In this document: positions 36,182 through 46,356 of the stretch, in pieces
Position numbering within the stretch: position 1 is the stretch's first letter
How the letters are laid out: every line of letters begins with the position of its first letter
Source of the DNA: Sulfurimonas sp. CG01_land_8_20_14_3_00_36_23
GTDB taxonomy: Bacteria; Campylobacterota; Campylobacteria; Campylobacterales; Sulfurimonadaceae
Direction: 5' to 3'
NCBI GenBank assembly: GCA_002781365.1
Contig: PETN01000020.1
Location: forward strand, 79,448-143,447
Length of the DNA stretch: 64,000 nt
Translations under genes and position numbers: made by a program
Notes under the pieces: generated by a model
What the model was told of the DNA's origin: nothing
What the model saw: only the letters and a program-made list of their open reading frames with translations
The model's database searches: none

Positions 36182-38008
36182 CTACCAAGAACAGACTCTG
36201 TTCCTACCCAATCTTTTTGCTTCATAGAGTGCTTTATCTGCATTTTCTATTATCGCCTCTAAAGTCATGTTTTCATCTTTAGGGCTACTCACACCAAAGG
36301 AGCAGGTTACTCTGCCGACATGCTCAAAAGTGGTGCTCTCTATTTTTGCTCTAAGTCTCTCTGCACTCTCTTGCGCGATGAGAAGGTTTCTGGTTCGAAG
36401 TGTGACTACAAACTCCTCTCCACCCCATCGTGCGAAGTAATCCTCTTGACGGAGGAGTGGAGCTATAATCGCAGCAATCGTTTTGATGACTTCATCTCCC
36501 ACACTGTGTCCATAAGTGTCATTGACCAATTTGAACTTATCTATATCCAAAATAACAATAGAAATTTTATCACGGTAAGGATTTTTTTGAAGTACTTTTT
36601 CATACAACCCTCGTCGATTCATGATTTTTGTCAGAGGGTCGGTGATGGACTCTCTTTTTAAGTTTATGTTTGAATTTCTTAGCTTTAACTGCTCTTGATT
36701 GAGGAGTGAGAGAAGATAGTTGAAAAATCTGGCAACGATTCCGACTTCAGTATATCTCTCCTCATGCACTTTTCCGTTAAAGTTTCCTGACTTCATGATT
36801 TTTATAATACTCTCTATCGTCTCAACCCATGGCATTCTTGCATTGTGTTCAGCTACATTGAGACCGATGACTTCATGCTTTTTTGAGACGCGTAGCGCAT
36901 TAAATTTTAACAAACTCCCAAATAGAAGCAAGCCTAAGGTAAAAGCAAAGACAAAGGCACTCGCCACTCCTATAAGTTGCACACCTATAAACTCTCCTCT
37001 GCTCATATTCTCTGGTAAGCTCGCAAAGAAACCTACAGCCATCGTACCCCAGACACCAGCAAAACCGTGAATACTTACAACGCTTAGCGGGTCATCTACT
37101 TTCATGATTTTTAAAAGTAACTGATCAGTCGTAAACATCACGACTGCGGAAATAAAGCCAACAAAGGCAGCGACTGGAGTTGAAAACTCATTACAGCCTG
37201 CCGTAATCCCAACAAGCCCCGCAATAATTCCAAAACTAAAGATTTCAACACCGATTCTCTCTTTGAAAAAGAGAGAGATGATGTAGGCAGCAAGTCCACC
37301 GAATGCTCCGCCTATGAGTGTATTTAGTAGAATTTTAGAGACAGATTTATCGTAAATAATAAGCGAACCTGCGTTAAATCCAAACCAAGCAAACCAGAGG
37401 ATAAAAACACCAAAAACTATGAAGTTATGATTACTTGGAGCAAAATAGAGCGCTTTCCCTCTTCGGAATTTTCCAAGTCTCGGACCAAGTAGAATCGCTC
37501 CAGCAAGTCCTATCCAAGCACCTACGGAGTGAACAACGGTAGAGCCTGCAAAATCACTAAAGCCAAGATTTTTAAGCCAACCACCTTCACCCCAGCTCCA
37601 GTGTCCAAAAGTTGGATAGATAATCCCCGTAACTATAATGGCAACAAGAACATAGGCATTAAATTTGATTCTCTCAGCTACTGCACCAGAGACAATTGTT
37701 ACGGCTGTTGCTGCAAACATTGCCTGAAAGAAGAAAAAGGCATTGACATTGAAATCTTCTCCATCAATAAAAAAGTGGCTTGTTCCAAAAATGCCCAAAC
37801 TGTCAGTTCCAAACATCAGTCCAAAGCCTAGAATCCAAAAAACAATTACACCCATAATGGTATCTATGAGATTTTTCATAGCAACATTGATAGTATTTTT
37901 CGAGCGTACAGTTCCTGTCTCAACGAGTGCAAATCCAAGCTGCATCAAAAACACCAAAAATCCTGTTAACATCATCCATAATATATCTATATTGCCATAT
38001 TCACTCAT
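36182..38008 (-). CDS. Ammonium transporter fused to a diguanylate cyclase (Amt-GGDEF)
   Basis: The start is most likely ATG 38008 (608 residues); the ORF upstream to 38083 is not Amt-like. Residues 1-400 form a full Amt channel of 11 helices with both pore histidines (STVVHSVGA and VVSIHGFAG) and the FNAGS pore loop. A linker of about 60 residues leads to a GGDEF domain (about 445-605) with intact GGEEF and an RxxD inhibitory site (RQED, five residues before). The design suggests that ammonium passage or binding controls cyclic-di-GMP synthesis. Whether it still transports is unknown. Confidence 0.93.
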   Translation of the reverse strand: MSEYGNIDILWMMLTGFLVFLMQLGFALVETGTVRSKNTINVAMKNLIDTIMGVIVFWILGFGLMFGTDSLGIFGTSHFFIDGEDFNVNAFFFFQAMFAATAVTIVSGAVAERIKFNAYVLVAIIVTGIIYPTFGHWSWGEGGWLKNLGFSDFAGSTVVHSVGAWIGLAGAILLGPRLGKFRRGKALYFAPSNHNFIVFGVFILWFAWFGFNAGSLIIYDKSVSKILLNTLIGGAFGGLAAYIISLFFKERIGVEIFSFGIIAGLVGITAGCNEFSTPVAAFVGFISAVVMFTTDQLLLKIMKVDDPLSVVSIHGFAGVWGTMAVGFFASLPENMSRGEFIGVQLIGVASAFVFAFTLGLLLFGSLLKFNALRVSKKHEVIGLNVAEHNARMPWVETIESIIKIMKSGNFNGKVHEERYTEVGIVARFFNYLLSLLNQEQLKLRNSNINLKRESITDPLTKIMNRRGLYEKVLQKNPYRDKISIVILDIDKFKLVNDTYGHSVGDEVIKTIAAIIAPLLRQEDYFARWGGEEFVVTLRTRNLLIAQESAERLRAKIESTTFEHVGRVTCSFGVSSPKDENMTLEAIIENADKALYEAKRLGRNRVCSW

Positions 38009-38163
38009 TGAGTCTCTTGCCTTTAATTCTAAAGTGCAACATCTTACGTAATATAAAATTACAATCGGATAAAAATTCTCCATTACTATATGTAAAGAAG
38101 TTAAAACAGTAAAAAAGCACAGATTTAAGGTAAAATTTTTACTAATATGATTTGGAAGGCTTC

Positions 38164-38739
38164 ATGATGAAAAGAAAAATAATTGAAAGATATGAACGCA
38201 CAGCAGAGAATGAAGTTATCATTGCCATCTCGGCTACAAAAATAGAAGATTTATATGATGATTTTGACAAAAAATCTACTTTCTTAAAAAAAGATTTGAA
38301 CCATGATTTGGTTGAATATATCATAGAGAGTGTCAAAGAGATAGAGCAAGAAAAGTTTATAATAGAGTTTAACCTTGAAGTGATGGCGAGTGATGCATCT
38401 ATATCAAGAGTGAAAAACAGTGTAAATAGCTTTTTTATCTATATGCAAGAGTTAGAAGCGAGAAAAATGAGTGATATGATTAGGACATCTCTGATTTTAC
38501 TTCTTATAGGCGTTGTGCTAGCTACTTTGTCAGTAATTATCAACAAGAACTTAGCAGAAGATACAAGTGTCGTTACAGCTGTAGTTGCTGAGGGGTTGAC
38601 AGTTGCGGCTTGGGTCTCCTTATGGGAAGCACTGGCTACTTTTCTCATAAAATGGATGCCCTATAAAAAAACAATCTCACTCTTTAAGAGGATTGCAACT
38701 TCTACTATCAGAGTTGAATTTTCTACACAAAAGAAATAA
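38164..38739 (+). CDS. Small membrane protein of unknown function
   Basis: I prefer ATG 38164, preceded by GGAAGG, over TTG 38152. The 191 residues start with about 95 soluble, charged residues of mixed helix and strand, then two close membrane helices (about 100-120 and 128-155) and a basic C-terminal tail (WMPYKKTISLFKRI). I recognise no family. It stands alone between the Amt-GGDEF gene (divergent) and nadA. A repeat-containing hairpin follows the stop. Confidence 0.6.
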   Translation: MMKRKIIERYERTAENEVIIAISATKIEDLYDDFDKKSTFLKKDLNHDLVEYIIESVKEIEQEKFIIEFNLEVMASDASISRVKNSVNSFFIYMQELEARKMSDMIRTSLILLLIGVVLATLSVIINKNLAEDTSVVTAVVAEGLTVAAWVSLWEALATFLIKWMPYKKTISLFKRIATSTIRVEFSTQKK

Positions 38740-38774
38740 TCGTTTCCACATGCCAAACGAGAAGTTGTTTTTTT
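38740..38774 (+). terminator. Terminator-like hairpin built around one repeat copy
   Basis: TCGTTT (38740-38745) pairs with AAACGA (38755-38760) around CCACATGCC; the copy of the repeat (38744-38756) forms the loop. A run of seven T (38768-38774) follows. It starts immediately after the stop of the membrane protein gene. Confidence 0.5.
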
Positions 38775-38781
38775 ATTTTGA

Positions 38782-38787
38782 TATAAT
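38782..38787 (+). promoter_or_regulatory. -10 box of nadA
   Basis: TATAAT lies 27 bases before the nadA start, with T-rich sequence just upstream. No -35 box is convincing. AAGGAA at 38803-38808 is the ribosome binding site. Confidence 0.5.
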
Positions 38788-38814
38788 AACGCGACTATAA
38801 ATAAGGAACCTTTT

Positions 38815-39813
38815 TTGCAATTTACGAACGAAGAATTAAAAGAGAAAATCAATGCATTAAAAGATAAACTCAGTGTGACGGTTGTTGCGCATTTTTATCA
38901 GAGAGATGAAGTTTTTGAGATGGGAGATATTACAGGTGATTCCCTTGAACTTGCAATAAAAACAAGAGATGATACTGCGGAGTTTGTACTCTTTTGCGGA
39001 GTTGGTTTTATGGGGCAGAGTGTTAAAGTTTTAAGTCCAAACAAAAGAGTCGTTATGCCAAAAATCGCTTGTTGTGCGATGGCGAGAATGATAGATACTC
39101 TCTACTATGATGACTCGGTAAAATTCATGCAAGATTATGGTATTTTAAAAGAGAATATTCTCCCGATTACCTACATAAACTCCAATGCAGAAGTGAAGGC
39201 AAAAGTAGGCGAAATGGGCGGTATGGTCTGTACAAGCTCCAATGCGAAAACTATTATAACAACAGCGCTCAAAGAGGGTAAAAAAATCCTTTTCGTTCCA
39301 GATAGATGTTTAGGTCAAAATATAGCAAACCAGATGGGACTCAAATCTTGTGTAATCGGCGATGGAACGAATCCTATCGATGCGGATATTATCTGTTATA
39401 ACGGTTTTTGCTCTGTTCACCAGCTTTTTACCGTAGAAGATATTGAGTTTTATCGTAAAAAATATCCTGGAATTTTAATAGCAACGCACCCCGAGTGTGA
39501 CCCTGCTGTTTGTGAAGCTTCTGATTTTGTAGGTTCAACTTCGCAACTTATTAAGTTTATAAAAGAGTTGCCTGTAGAGCAAAAAGTTGCTGTTGGAACA
39601 GAGTTTAACATGGTAAACCGTTTAAGAGAGAAAAATACCTATGTACTCTCGTCCACAAAACCAGAGTGCCCAACCATGAATGAAACGACTTTAGAAGATT
39701 TATATTTGACTTTAAAAGCTATTGATGATGGTGAGCCAATCAATGAGATTTTTGTGGATGAAAAAACACAAAAATGGGCGAAAATAGCACTAGAGAGAAT
39801 GTTGGCACTATGA
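38815..39813 (+). CDS. nadA: Quinolinate synthase
   Basis: NadA condenses iminoaspartate and dihydroxyacetone phosphate to quinolinate for NAD synthesis, using a 4Fe-4S cluster. The 332-residue protein starts with TTG; no ATG is available before the conserved VVAHFYQRDEV, so the TTG with AAGGAA upstream is the probable start. Conserved cysteines occur in IACCAMARM, GFCSVHQ and KPECPTMNE. It overlaps nadC as ATGA, so the two enzymes are translationally coupled. No nadB is in the window. Confidence 0.95.
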   Translation: MQFTNEELKEKINALKDKLSVTVVAHFYQRDEVFEMGDITGDSLELAIKTRDDTAEFVLFCGVGFMGQSVKVLSPNKRVVMPKIACCAMARMIDTLYYDDSVKFMQDYGILKENILPITYINSNAEVKAKVGEMGGMVCTSSNAKTIITTALKEGKKILFVPDRCLGQNIANQMGLKSCVIGDGTNPIDADIICYNGFCSVHQLFTVEDIEFYRKKYPGILIATHPECDPAVCEASDFVGSTSQLIKFIKELPVEQKVAVGTEFNMVNRLREKNTYVLSSTKPECPTMNETTLEDLYLTLKAIDDGEPINEIFVDEKTQKWAKIALERMLAL

Positions 39814-40625
39814 TAGAAGCATTTGTAAAAGCGACATTGGCTGAGGATGTTGGACGAGGTGATTTATACGCTTTAGTTGAGCCAAGTGTAGATGCTACTG
39901 CAAAAATTATTGCTAAAAGTGATGGCGTTATTGCAGGTGTGAAGTACATCACTGTTTTAGCAAAGCTAGAAAACTTTGAAATACTCTGGCTGAAAAAGGA
40001 TGGCGAAAAGTTTCTAAAGGGCGAGACTCTGGCAACGCTCCAAGGAGATTCGCACACGCTTTTAAAGATAGAACGTACTCTTTTAAATATGCTTTTACAT
40101 GCAAGCTCCATAGCAACTTTTACAAGCAGATATGTTGCTATTTTGCAACCCTATGGAGTGAAACTCTTAGATACGAGAAAAACAAGACCTATGCTAAGAC
40201 TCTTTGAAAAGTACGCGACAAGAACAGGTGGAGCAGTAAACCATAGAATGGGATTAGATGATTCTTTGATGATAAAAGATACACATCTCAAGACAATCAA
40301 AGATTTGAACTCCTATATACTCCAAGCTAGAAAACAGATTCCTTTTACTGCAAAGATAGAAGTCGAAGCGGAAACATTTGAAATTGCATGTGAGGCTATG
40401 GCATGTGGAAGTGATATTGTAATGTGTGATAACATGACTCCCAAGGAGATAGAAGAAGTTGTAGCTTATAGAGATAAAAACTTTAAACATATCCTCTTAG
40501 AAGCGAGTGGAAACATCTCACTTGAAACCATAGAAGCATATGCAAAAACAGGAGTCGACGCAATAAGCAGCGGCTCTTTAATCCATCAAGCAAATTGGAT
40601 AGACCTATCAATGAAGATAGATTAA
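39810..40625 (+). CDS. nadC: Nicotinate-nucleotide pyrophosphorylase (carboxylating)
   Basis: NadC joins quinolinate and PRPP to nicotinate mononucleotide. I start at ATG 39810, which overlaps the nadA stop as ATGA, not at 39774. The 271-residue protein has LLDTRKTRPMLR, HRMGLDDSLMIKDTHL and the C-terminal EASGNISL typical of the family. A repeat copy (40398-40410) encodes MACGS in VMCDNM's neighbourhood. Two more repeat copies follow the gene. Confidence 0.95.
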   Translation: MIEAFVKATLAEDVGRGDLYALVEPSVDATAKIIAKSDGVIAGVKYITVLAKLENFEILWLKKDGEKFLKGETLATLQGDSHTLLKIERTLLNMLLHASSIATFTSRYVAILQPYGVKLLDTRKTRPMLRLFEKYATRTGGAVNHRMGLDDSLMIKDTHLKTIKDLNSYILQARKQIPFTAKIEVEAETFEIACEAMACGSDIVMCDNMTPKEIEEVVAYRDKNFKHILLEASGNISLETIEAYAKTGVDAISSGSLIHQANWIDLSMKID

Positions 40626-40627
40626 TT

Positions 40628-40658
40628 TTCCACATGCCAAACAATTTCCACATGCCAA
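40628..40658 (-). repeat. Direct tandem pair of the GCATGTGGA repeat between nadC and flhB
   Basis: Exact TTCCACATGCCAA occurs at 40628-40640 and 40646-40658 in the same orientation with a 5-base spacer. They fill almost the whole gap between the nadC stop (40625) and flhB (40674). Direct pairs cannot form a hairpin, so termination does not explain them. Confidence 0.9.
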
Positions 40659-40673
40659 AAAAAGGTACTTTAA

Positions 40674-41726
40674 ATGGCTGATGATCAGGAAAAAACAGAA
40701 GAACCCACCGCCAAAAAGATTGAAGATGCCAGAAAGGAAGGGAATGTTCCCAAGTCTCAAGATGCATCTGGGGTTATCACTCTTTTTGTGGCATTACTCT
40801 CTTTTTTAATGCTCTTTCCTTATATGACCGCGCATGTTTTTTTTCTCTTTAAATACTATTTTTCCCTTATCGGAATGCCTCTTGATAAACTCTTTATGGT
40901 TGATATTGCGATAGTAACTATCAGAGAGTTCCTTTTAATTATTATGCCTCTTGCAATTGTTGTCGCGATTGCAGGTGTTGTTGCCGCATTAGCTCAATTT
41001 GGATTTTTATTTACAGTCGATGCAATTCAGCCAAAATTCAGCAAAATAGATCCAATCAAAGGAACGAAAAATCTTTTTTCTATGAAGAAAGTGATAGATG
41101 GGATGAAGGTAACTTTCAAATCTTTTACAACCTTAGGCGTAGGATTCGTCTTTTTCTTTTTGTTTATTGTTGAATTACCAACCGTTGCTCTCTTTGGGCT
41201 TGACCAACAGCTTGAATGGCTTAAAGACAAGGCAATTATTATAGCTTTTGTAATGCTTTTAATCATATTTGTCTTTGCAATTATCGATGTAGTCATCGTG
41301 AGAAAACAGTATTTTGATGATCTTAAAATGAGTAAGCAAGAGATAAAAGATGAGATGAAAAATGTAGAAGGGGACCCGATGGTAAAGGGAAAAATTCGTC
41401 AAATTCAGATGCAGGCAGCGCAAAAAAGAATGATGGCAGATGTTCCAAATGCGGATGTCGTGATTACCAATCCAACCCATTATGCTGTAGCAATTAAATA
41501 TGAGGAAGAGAAGTCTCATGCTCCTATTGTAGTTGCAAAAGGAATGGATAACATCGCCTTGCAAATAAAAAAGATTGCAAGAGAAAATAATGTGCATATC
41601 GTCCAAAATCCACCGCTCGCCAGAAGTTTATATGCCGAAGTAGAGTTAAGCAAACCTATCCCTGAAGCACTCTTTGGAGCCGTTGCAGAAGTGCTTGCTT
41701 ATGTGTATAAAATGAATAGAAAATAG
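40674..41726 (+). CDS. flhB: Flagellar type III secretion protein FlhB
   Basis: FlhB is part of the export gate and, by self-cleavage, switches export from rod-hook to filament substrates. The 350-residue protein opens with DQEKTEEPTAKKIEDARKEG, has four membrane helices (about 33-55, 88-112, 150-172, 186-207) and the cleavage motif NPTH (266-269). It is isolated from the large flagellar block at 56869-62036. Only the repeat pair and a weak ribosome site precede it. Confidence 0.97.
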   Translation: MADDQEKTEEPTAKKIEDARKEGNVPKSQDASGVITLFVALLSFLMLFPYMTAHVFFLFKYYFSLIGMPLDKLFMVDIAIVTIREFLLIIMPLAIVVAIAGVVAALAQFGFLFTVDAIQPKFSKIDPIKGTKNLFSMKKVIDGMKVTFKSFTTLGVGFVFFFLFIVELPTVALFGLDQQLEWLKDKAIIIAFVMLLIIFVFAIIDVVIVRKQYFDDLKMSKQEIKDEMKNVEGDPMVKGKIRQIQMQAAQKRMMADVPNADVVITNPTHYAVAIKYEEEKSHAPIVVAKGMDNIALQIKKIARENNVHIVQNPPLARSLYAEVELSKPIPEALFGAVAEVLAYVYKMNRK

Positions 41727-41771
41727 GAATGATTGTATAATCGTAAAAATATTAAGAAATCTGAGTTAGTT

Positions 41772-42710
41772 ATGAATAAAATTATAGAGAGAATAAATCA
41801 AGCAAAACACATTGTCGTCATAGCCCATTTAACTCCTGATGCAGACTCACTTGCAAGTGCGAGTGCTGTTTATACCTATCTTCTTACGCTGCATAAAAAA
41901 GTCTCATTTTTTTGTGCAAGTAAATCTATAAATCCAAAGTTACTCTTTTTGCCATGGAGTGAGAAGATAAGAGACTCTTTTCCAAGTTCCGCAGATTTAG
42001 CTATTTCTCTGGATTGTGGAACTAGAAGTAGGTTAGGCGTAGAACTTAAATGTGATTTGATTAATATAGACCATCATGCCAGTAATGATAAATTTGGTAC
42101 ATTTTCTCTTATAGATAGTAAATGTATTAGTACCACACAAGTTTTATATAATTTTTTTAAATTCAACAAGATAAGTATCAACAAAAAAATGGCGACAGCA
42201 CTCTATGCAGGAGTGTTAGATGACTCAAATGGTTTTTTGTCTGATGAGGTCGATGGTACAACTTTTGCTTTAGTTCAAGAGTTAATAGCTGCCGGTGCGG
42301 ACTTTAAATTGTGTAATAAATATATTATGAAATATATCTCACTGGGTGCCTTTAGACTTAAAGCTATTATGCATAAAAATATGTGTTTACTGCACAATGC
42401 AAAAATAGCCGTTTTTTGTGTCACGCAAGAAGATATGAAAACAAGTGGAGCCATCGGTGAGGATTGTGAATCTGTTTTGGAAGAGTCACTCTATCTAAAG
42501 AGCGTTGAAGTTGCCCTTTTACTAAGAGAAAATCCTGACTTTACACTCAAAGGTTCACTACGTTCAAACACTCTTTTAGATGTCTCTAAAATAGCATCTA
42601 AGTTTGGTGGAGGCGGTCATACAAGCAGGGCAGGATTTGTAATTGAGAAGCCCATGACACTAGAAGAGGCGAAAATAGAACTCTTAAAATTAATTAGCAA
42701 GGAAATATAG
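41772..42710 (+). CDS. DHH/DHHA1 phosphoesterase, NrnA-like
   Basis: I prefer ATG 41772 (312 residues) to TTG 41733. The motifs are HLTPDADSLAS, LDCGTRSR, the DHH triad NIDHHASND and the C-terminal FGGGGHTSRAG. Such enzymes degrade short oligoribonucleotides (nanoRNA), 3'-phosphoadenosine 5'-phosphate or linear cyclic-di-GMP products (pGpG); the last would link to the three cyclic-di-GMP proteins in this window, but substrate is not decided by sequence. The following M23 gene starts one base after its stop. Confidence 0.88.
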   Translation: MNKIIERINQAKHIVVIAHLTPDADSLASASAVYTYLLTLHKKVSFFCASKSINPKLLFLPWSEKIRDSFPSSADLAISLDCGTRSRLGVELKCDLINIDHHASNDKFGTFSLIDSKCISTTQVLYNFFKFNKISINKKMATALYAGVLDDSNGFLSDEVDGTTFALVQELIAAGADFKLCNKYIMKYISLGAFRLKAIMHKNMCLLHNAKIAVFCVTQEDMKTSGAIGEDCESVLEESLYLKSVEVALLLRENPDFTLKGSLRSNTLLDVSKIASKFGGGGHTSRAGFVIEKPMTLEEAKIELLKLISKEI

Positions 42711-44078
42711 TTGAGAAAAAAAAATAGTAAATCATTATTCGGGTTTTTGTTCTTCTTTGGAGTCTTGATAGGCGGCGCACTTTATCTTTATAATTCACTT
42801 TTATTTGAGAGAGAAGCTCCTGTAATCACACTTCAAAGTAATGGTTTTTGGAACTTTAAAGAACCTCTAAAAATTAATATAAGTGATATAAGCGGTATCA
42901 AATCTTACAAGGTTATTTTAAAGAGTAAAGATGATGATAGACCTCTAAAATATGAACAATTTATAAATCCATTGGATTCAGTCACAATTGATGTTGAACC
43001 AATACGAAGTGCATACACGATGAAAGATGATAGTGTAAAAATCATTATTGAAGCTGTGGATGCAAGTAAGTGGAACTTTTTAAAAGGAAATAGTGTATCC
43101 AAAGAGTTTGAACTTAAAATAGATAAACAAAGACCACAAGTAAGCGCGCTTGGACACTCCTACAAGATAACAAAAGGTGGTTCAGCACTCGTTATATTTA
43201 AAGCAGAAGATGATAATTTAAAAGATGTTTATATTGATACAAACTTTGGTAAGCAGTTCAAAGTACAGCCCTTTTATAAAAAAGGGTATTACATCTGTCT
43301 CTTGGCATGGCCAGTTACAGTAAGTAGTTTCAAAGCGACCATTATCGCAAATGATATGGCTGGAAATGTAACTAAGAGCTATGTGCAGCTCTATCTAAAA
43401 GAAAAAAGCTATAACATTTCAAAAATTAAGCTGAGTGACAAATTTTTAAAAGGTAAAATTGCTGAACTTGCCGCTGAGTTTGAAGAGACACAAGGGATAG
43501 AAAACTCTCTCGAGCAGTTTAAAATTATCAATGAAGATGTAAGAGCAAAAAATGAAGCTTTGATTCATGATGTGACATCAAAACTATCCTCTAACATGAT
43601 AAGTGATTTTGTAGTCAATAAAATGTATCCTCTTAAAAACGCACAAGTCGTCGCAAATTTTGGAGATCATAGAAAGTATTACTATAATGGAAATTATGTG
43701 AGTGAGTCCTATCACTTAGGCTTAGATTTAGCAAGTAATGCTATGGCAGAAATAAAACCGCAAAATGGTGGAACTGTAGTTTACTCAAACTTCAATGGTC
43801 TCTATGGTAATATGCCACTTATTGATCATGGTCTTGGACTCTATACTCTTTATGGACACTGTTCAAGTGTGCATATTAATTCTGGTGAGAGTATACCTAC
43901 AGATTTTCATGTAGCAAACACAGGTAAAAGTGGCTATGCTATGGGTGACCATTTACATTTTGGTGTTTTAGTTCAGGGTATAGAAGTTCGTCCTGCTGAG
44001 TGGATGGATAAGACATGGATGAAGTTAAATATAACAAACGTTATCAAAAATGCCAAAGAAATTATAGACCGAAGCTGA
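42711..44078 (+). CDS. M23 family peptidoglycan endopeptidase, membrane anchored
   Basis: The start is TTG 42711, directly after the previous stop. The 455-residue protein has one N-terminal membrane helix (about 8-28), a long periplasmic beta-rich part with Ig-like character, a coiled-coil-like stretch near 255-290 and an M23 domain (about 325-435) with YHLGLDLAS and DHLHFG supplying the zinc ligands (H-x3-D and H-x-H). It probably cuts peptide crosslinks in the cell wall, as shape-determining Csd-type enzymes do in Helicobacter. It heads the lpxC-tsaB-thrB-infB run. Confidence 0.88.
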   Translation: MRKKNSKSLFGFLFFFGVLIGGALYLYNSLLFEREAPVITLQSNGFWNFKEPLKINISDISGIKSYKVILKSKDDDRPLKYEQFINPLDSVTIDVEPIRSAYTMKDDSVKIIIEAVDASKWNFLKGNSVSKEFELKIDKQRPQVSALGHSYKITKGGSALVIFKAEDDNLKDVYIDTNFGKQFKVQPFYKKGYYICLLAWPVTVSSFKATIIANDMAGNVTKSYVQLYLKEKSYNISKIKLSDKFLKGKIAELAAEFEETQGIENSLEQFKIINEDVRAKNEALIHDVTSKLSSNMISDFVVNKMYPLKNAQVVANFGDHRKYYYNGNYVSESYHLGLDLASNAMAEIKPQNGGTVVYSNFNGLYGNMPLIDHGLGLYTLYGHCSSVHINSGESIPTDFHVANTGKSGYAMGDHLHFGVLVQGIEVRPAEWMDKTWMKLNITNVIKNAKEIIDRS

Positions 44079-44088
44079 GGGATTAAAG

Positions 44089-44973
44089 ATGTATCAAACA
44101 ACTATAAAAAAATCTGTTGAATTAGTCGGAATTGGTCTGCATAAGGGTTCTCCTGTTAGACTTAAACTTGAGCCCTTGGATGCGAATAGTGGAATTGTCT
44201 TTTATCGTAGTGATGTTGATGTTTCTATTCCCTTAATTCCAAGCAATGTAGTAGATACAAAAATGGCAACAGTTATAGGCAAAGAGGGGTATGTGATTTC
44301 AACAATTGAGCATCTTCTCTCTGCAATTTACGCGTATGGAATTGATAATTTAAGAGTAATCGTAAATGCAGATGAGATACCTGTAATGGATGGAAGTAGT
44401 GCAAGTTTTTGTATGCTTTTGGATGAAGCTGGAGTTATTGAACAGGATGCACCTAAAAGAATCATGCGAATAAAAAAAGAGATTATTGTTCAAGAGGGAG
44501 AAAAGTATGTGAAACTCTCTCCTTCTCCTGATTTAAAATATGACTTTACTATTAAATTTCCACACCCTGTTATCAGTAAGCAAGAGTATGTTCTAGAGTT
44601 TACAAAAGAGAGCTATAAAAATGAGATAGCAAGAGCGAGAACTTTTGGTTTTTTACATGAAGTTCAGTACCTTCGTTCCAAAGGGTTGGCACTTGGAGGC
44701 TCTTTGGAAAATGCAATCGTTTTGGATGAAAAAAAAATCTTAAACCCTGAAGGATTAAGGTTTCCAGATGAGTTTGTAAGACATAAAATACTCGATGCTA
44801 TAGGAGATATGTCTTTAATTGGAATGAACTTTATTGGAAATTATGAAGCGATGGCAGGAAGTCATGATCTCAATCACAAATTGACTCTAGAACTTTTAAA
44901 AGATGCTGAAAATTATGAAGTGATAGAGCTTGTGGGTGAAAAAGCAAAAGAGTTAGAAAAAGCATATGCCTAA
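44089..44973 (+). CDS. lpxC: UDP-3-O-acyl-N-acetylglucosamine deacetylase
   Basis: LpxC carries out the committed step of lipid A synthesis. The 294-residue protein has the zinc ligands H75 ([10 protein letters not shown]) and those of [10 protein letters not shown], and the catalytic histidine of GSHDLNHKL. Its length is normal. It overlaps tsaB by 8 bases. The neighbourhood lpxC-tsaB-thrB-ylxR-infB-rbfA-rimP matches the order known in Helicobacter pylori. Confidence 0.97.
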   Translation: MYQTTIKKSVELVGIGLHKGSPVRLKLEPLDANSGIVFYRSDVDVSIPLIPSNVVDTKMATVIGKEGYVISTIEHLLSAIYAYGIDNLRVIVNADEIPVMDGSSASFCMLLDEAGVIEQDAPKRIMRIKKEIIVQEGEKYVKLSPSPDLKYDFTIKFPHPVISKQEYVLEFTKESYKNEIARARTFGFLHEVQYLRSKGLALGGSLENAIVLDEKKILNPEGLRFPDEFVRHKILDAIGDMSLIGMNFIGNYEAMAGSHDLNHKLTLELLKDAENYEVIELVGEKAKELEKAYA

Positions 44974-45427
44974 AAAGGTAGATATACTTCTTATTGCTCT
45001 CTCATCTCCTATCCTTATAGGGGTATATGAGAACAGGCAATTAATTGACTCAATTGAGAGCAAAGAGAAAAGTTCAGATGTCTTACCTCTACTTTTTGAT
45101 GAACTCTTAAAAAAATATGAGGTACAAAATCTTTTTTATGCAAATGGCCCTGGAAGTTTTATGGCTATAAAAATTGCTTATATATTTTTGAAATCCATCA
45201 GTATCTTAAAAAATATACCACTCTTTGCTAGAGATGCATTTTATTTTAATAATAATCAACCTATAAAAGCGATTGGAAAGCTATATTTTGTTAAGATTTC
45301 CTCAGAAATAAAAACTCAGAAGTTAGAAACAGTACCAGAGATGACTTTCTCTCTTGTAGATGTACTCAAATATAACGAGTTTAGCAAAATAGCGACACCA
45401 CTTTATGAAATAGGTGCTGTTGGATAA
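44966..45427 (+). CDS. tsaB: Short TsaB-like protein (t6A biosynthesis)
   Basis: The 153-residue protein retains the N-terminal half of TsaB: a starting strand with LLIALSS and a loop [21 protein letters not shown], which corresponds to GPGSFTGLR. TsaB is the partner of TsaD in making N6-threonylcarbamoyladenosine on tRNA. It is much shorter than the roughly 230-residue E. coli protein, lacking most of the second domain, as seems usual in Campylobacterota. It overlaps the frames of lpxC and thrB. Confidence 0.7.
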   Translation: MPKKVDILLIALSSPILIGVYENRQLIDSIESKEKSSDVLPLLFDELLKKYEVQNLFYANGPGSFMAIKIAYIFLKSISILKNIPLFARDAFYFNNNQPIKAIGKLYFVKISSEIKTQKLETVPEMTFSLVDVLKYNEFSKIATPLYEIGAVG

Positions 45428-45443
45428 AAGGGCAGTAATAAGC

Positions 45444-46325
45444 ATGATAATAAGTGTTCCAGCAACGAGTGCAAATCTTGGACCAGGATTTGACTCTTTA
45501 GGTTTGGCAGTGGATTTACGAAATAGAGTTGAATTTCACGCATCAAAGTTTTTTAGTGTTTCCATCAAGGGTGAAGGTGAAAATAACCCTAGATTAAAAG
45601 GAAATAATCTTTTCGTAAGTATCTTCAATGAGCATTACACACGCTTAACCGATAAAAAACAAAATTTTAAATTTACATTTTATAATCAAATTCCAATGTC
45701 AAGAGGATTAGGTAGCTCCTCCGCTGTAATAGTAAGTGCAATTGCAAGTGCGCATGAAGCCGCTGGTATTAGAGTCTCTAAAAGAAGAATTTTAAACCAT
45801 GCGCTTCATTATGAGTCACATCCAGATAATATTACTCCCGCAGTTATGGGTGGCTTTAATGCGGCAACAGTTGAGAAAAATAAAGTTTTTTCTCAGCAAA
45901 AACATATGCCAAACTACCTTAAAGCAGTTGTTGTAATACCAAATAAGCCCATAAACACGTCCAAAGCCAGAACACTTTTACCAAAATCATACTCTAAAGA
46001 GAATGCAATCTATAACCTTTCTCATACGGCATTAACAGTTGCTGCATTTTTTAATGAAGATTGGGAGATGCTAAGATTAGCAACTGGAGATAGGTTTCAT
46101 CAAAAGGCAAGAATGAAAGTTTTGCCAGAACTCTTTAGTGTGCAAAAAGTCGCCTATGAAAGTGGTGCACTAATGAGTACACTCTCTGGAAGCGGTTCCA
46201 CTTTCTTTAGTATGGCGTATGATGATGATGCTAGTTTAATGGCAAGTAAATTTACTCAAAAATTTCCTGAGTTTACTGTTAAGATTCTAGACTTTGATAA
46301 TGATGGTTTAATAATAGAGCGATAA
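45444..46325 (+). CDS. thrB: Homoserine kinase (GHMP family)
   Basis: I start at ATG 45444 ([18 protein letters not shown]; 293 residues). The GHMP ATP-binding motif is [13 protein letters not shown] (about 80-92) and the C-terminal GHMP motif LSGSGSTFF. The enzyme phosphorylates homoserine on the threonine branch supplied by Asd (5798-6838). It lies between tsaB and ylxR on the same strand, with a 31-base gap to the latter. Confidence 0.95.
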   Translation: MIISVPATSANLGPGFDSLGLAVDLRNRVEFHASKFFSVSIKGEGENNPRLKGNNLFVSIFNEHYTRLTDKKQNFKFTFYNQIPMSRGLGSSSAVIVSAIASAHEAAGIRVSKRRILNHALHYESHPDNITPAVMGGFNAATVEKNKVFSQQKHMPNYLKAVVVIPNKPINTSKARTLLPKSYSKENAIYNLSHTALTVAAFFNEDWEMLRLATGDRFHQKARMKVLPELFSVQKVAYESGALMSTLSGSGSTFFSMAYDDDASLMASKFTQKFPEFTVKILDFDNDGLIIER

Positions 46326-46356
46326 ACTCTATTAAATAAAGTAAGATTAAGATATA

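Noticed and set aside
40628..40658. Possible start of a CRISPR array
   Set aside because: Only two short copies with a 5-base spacer exist, the same word is dispersed throughout the window, and no cas gene is present.
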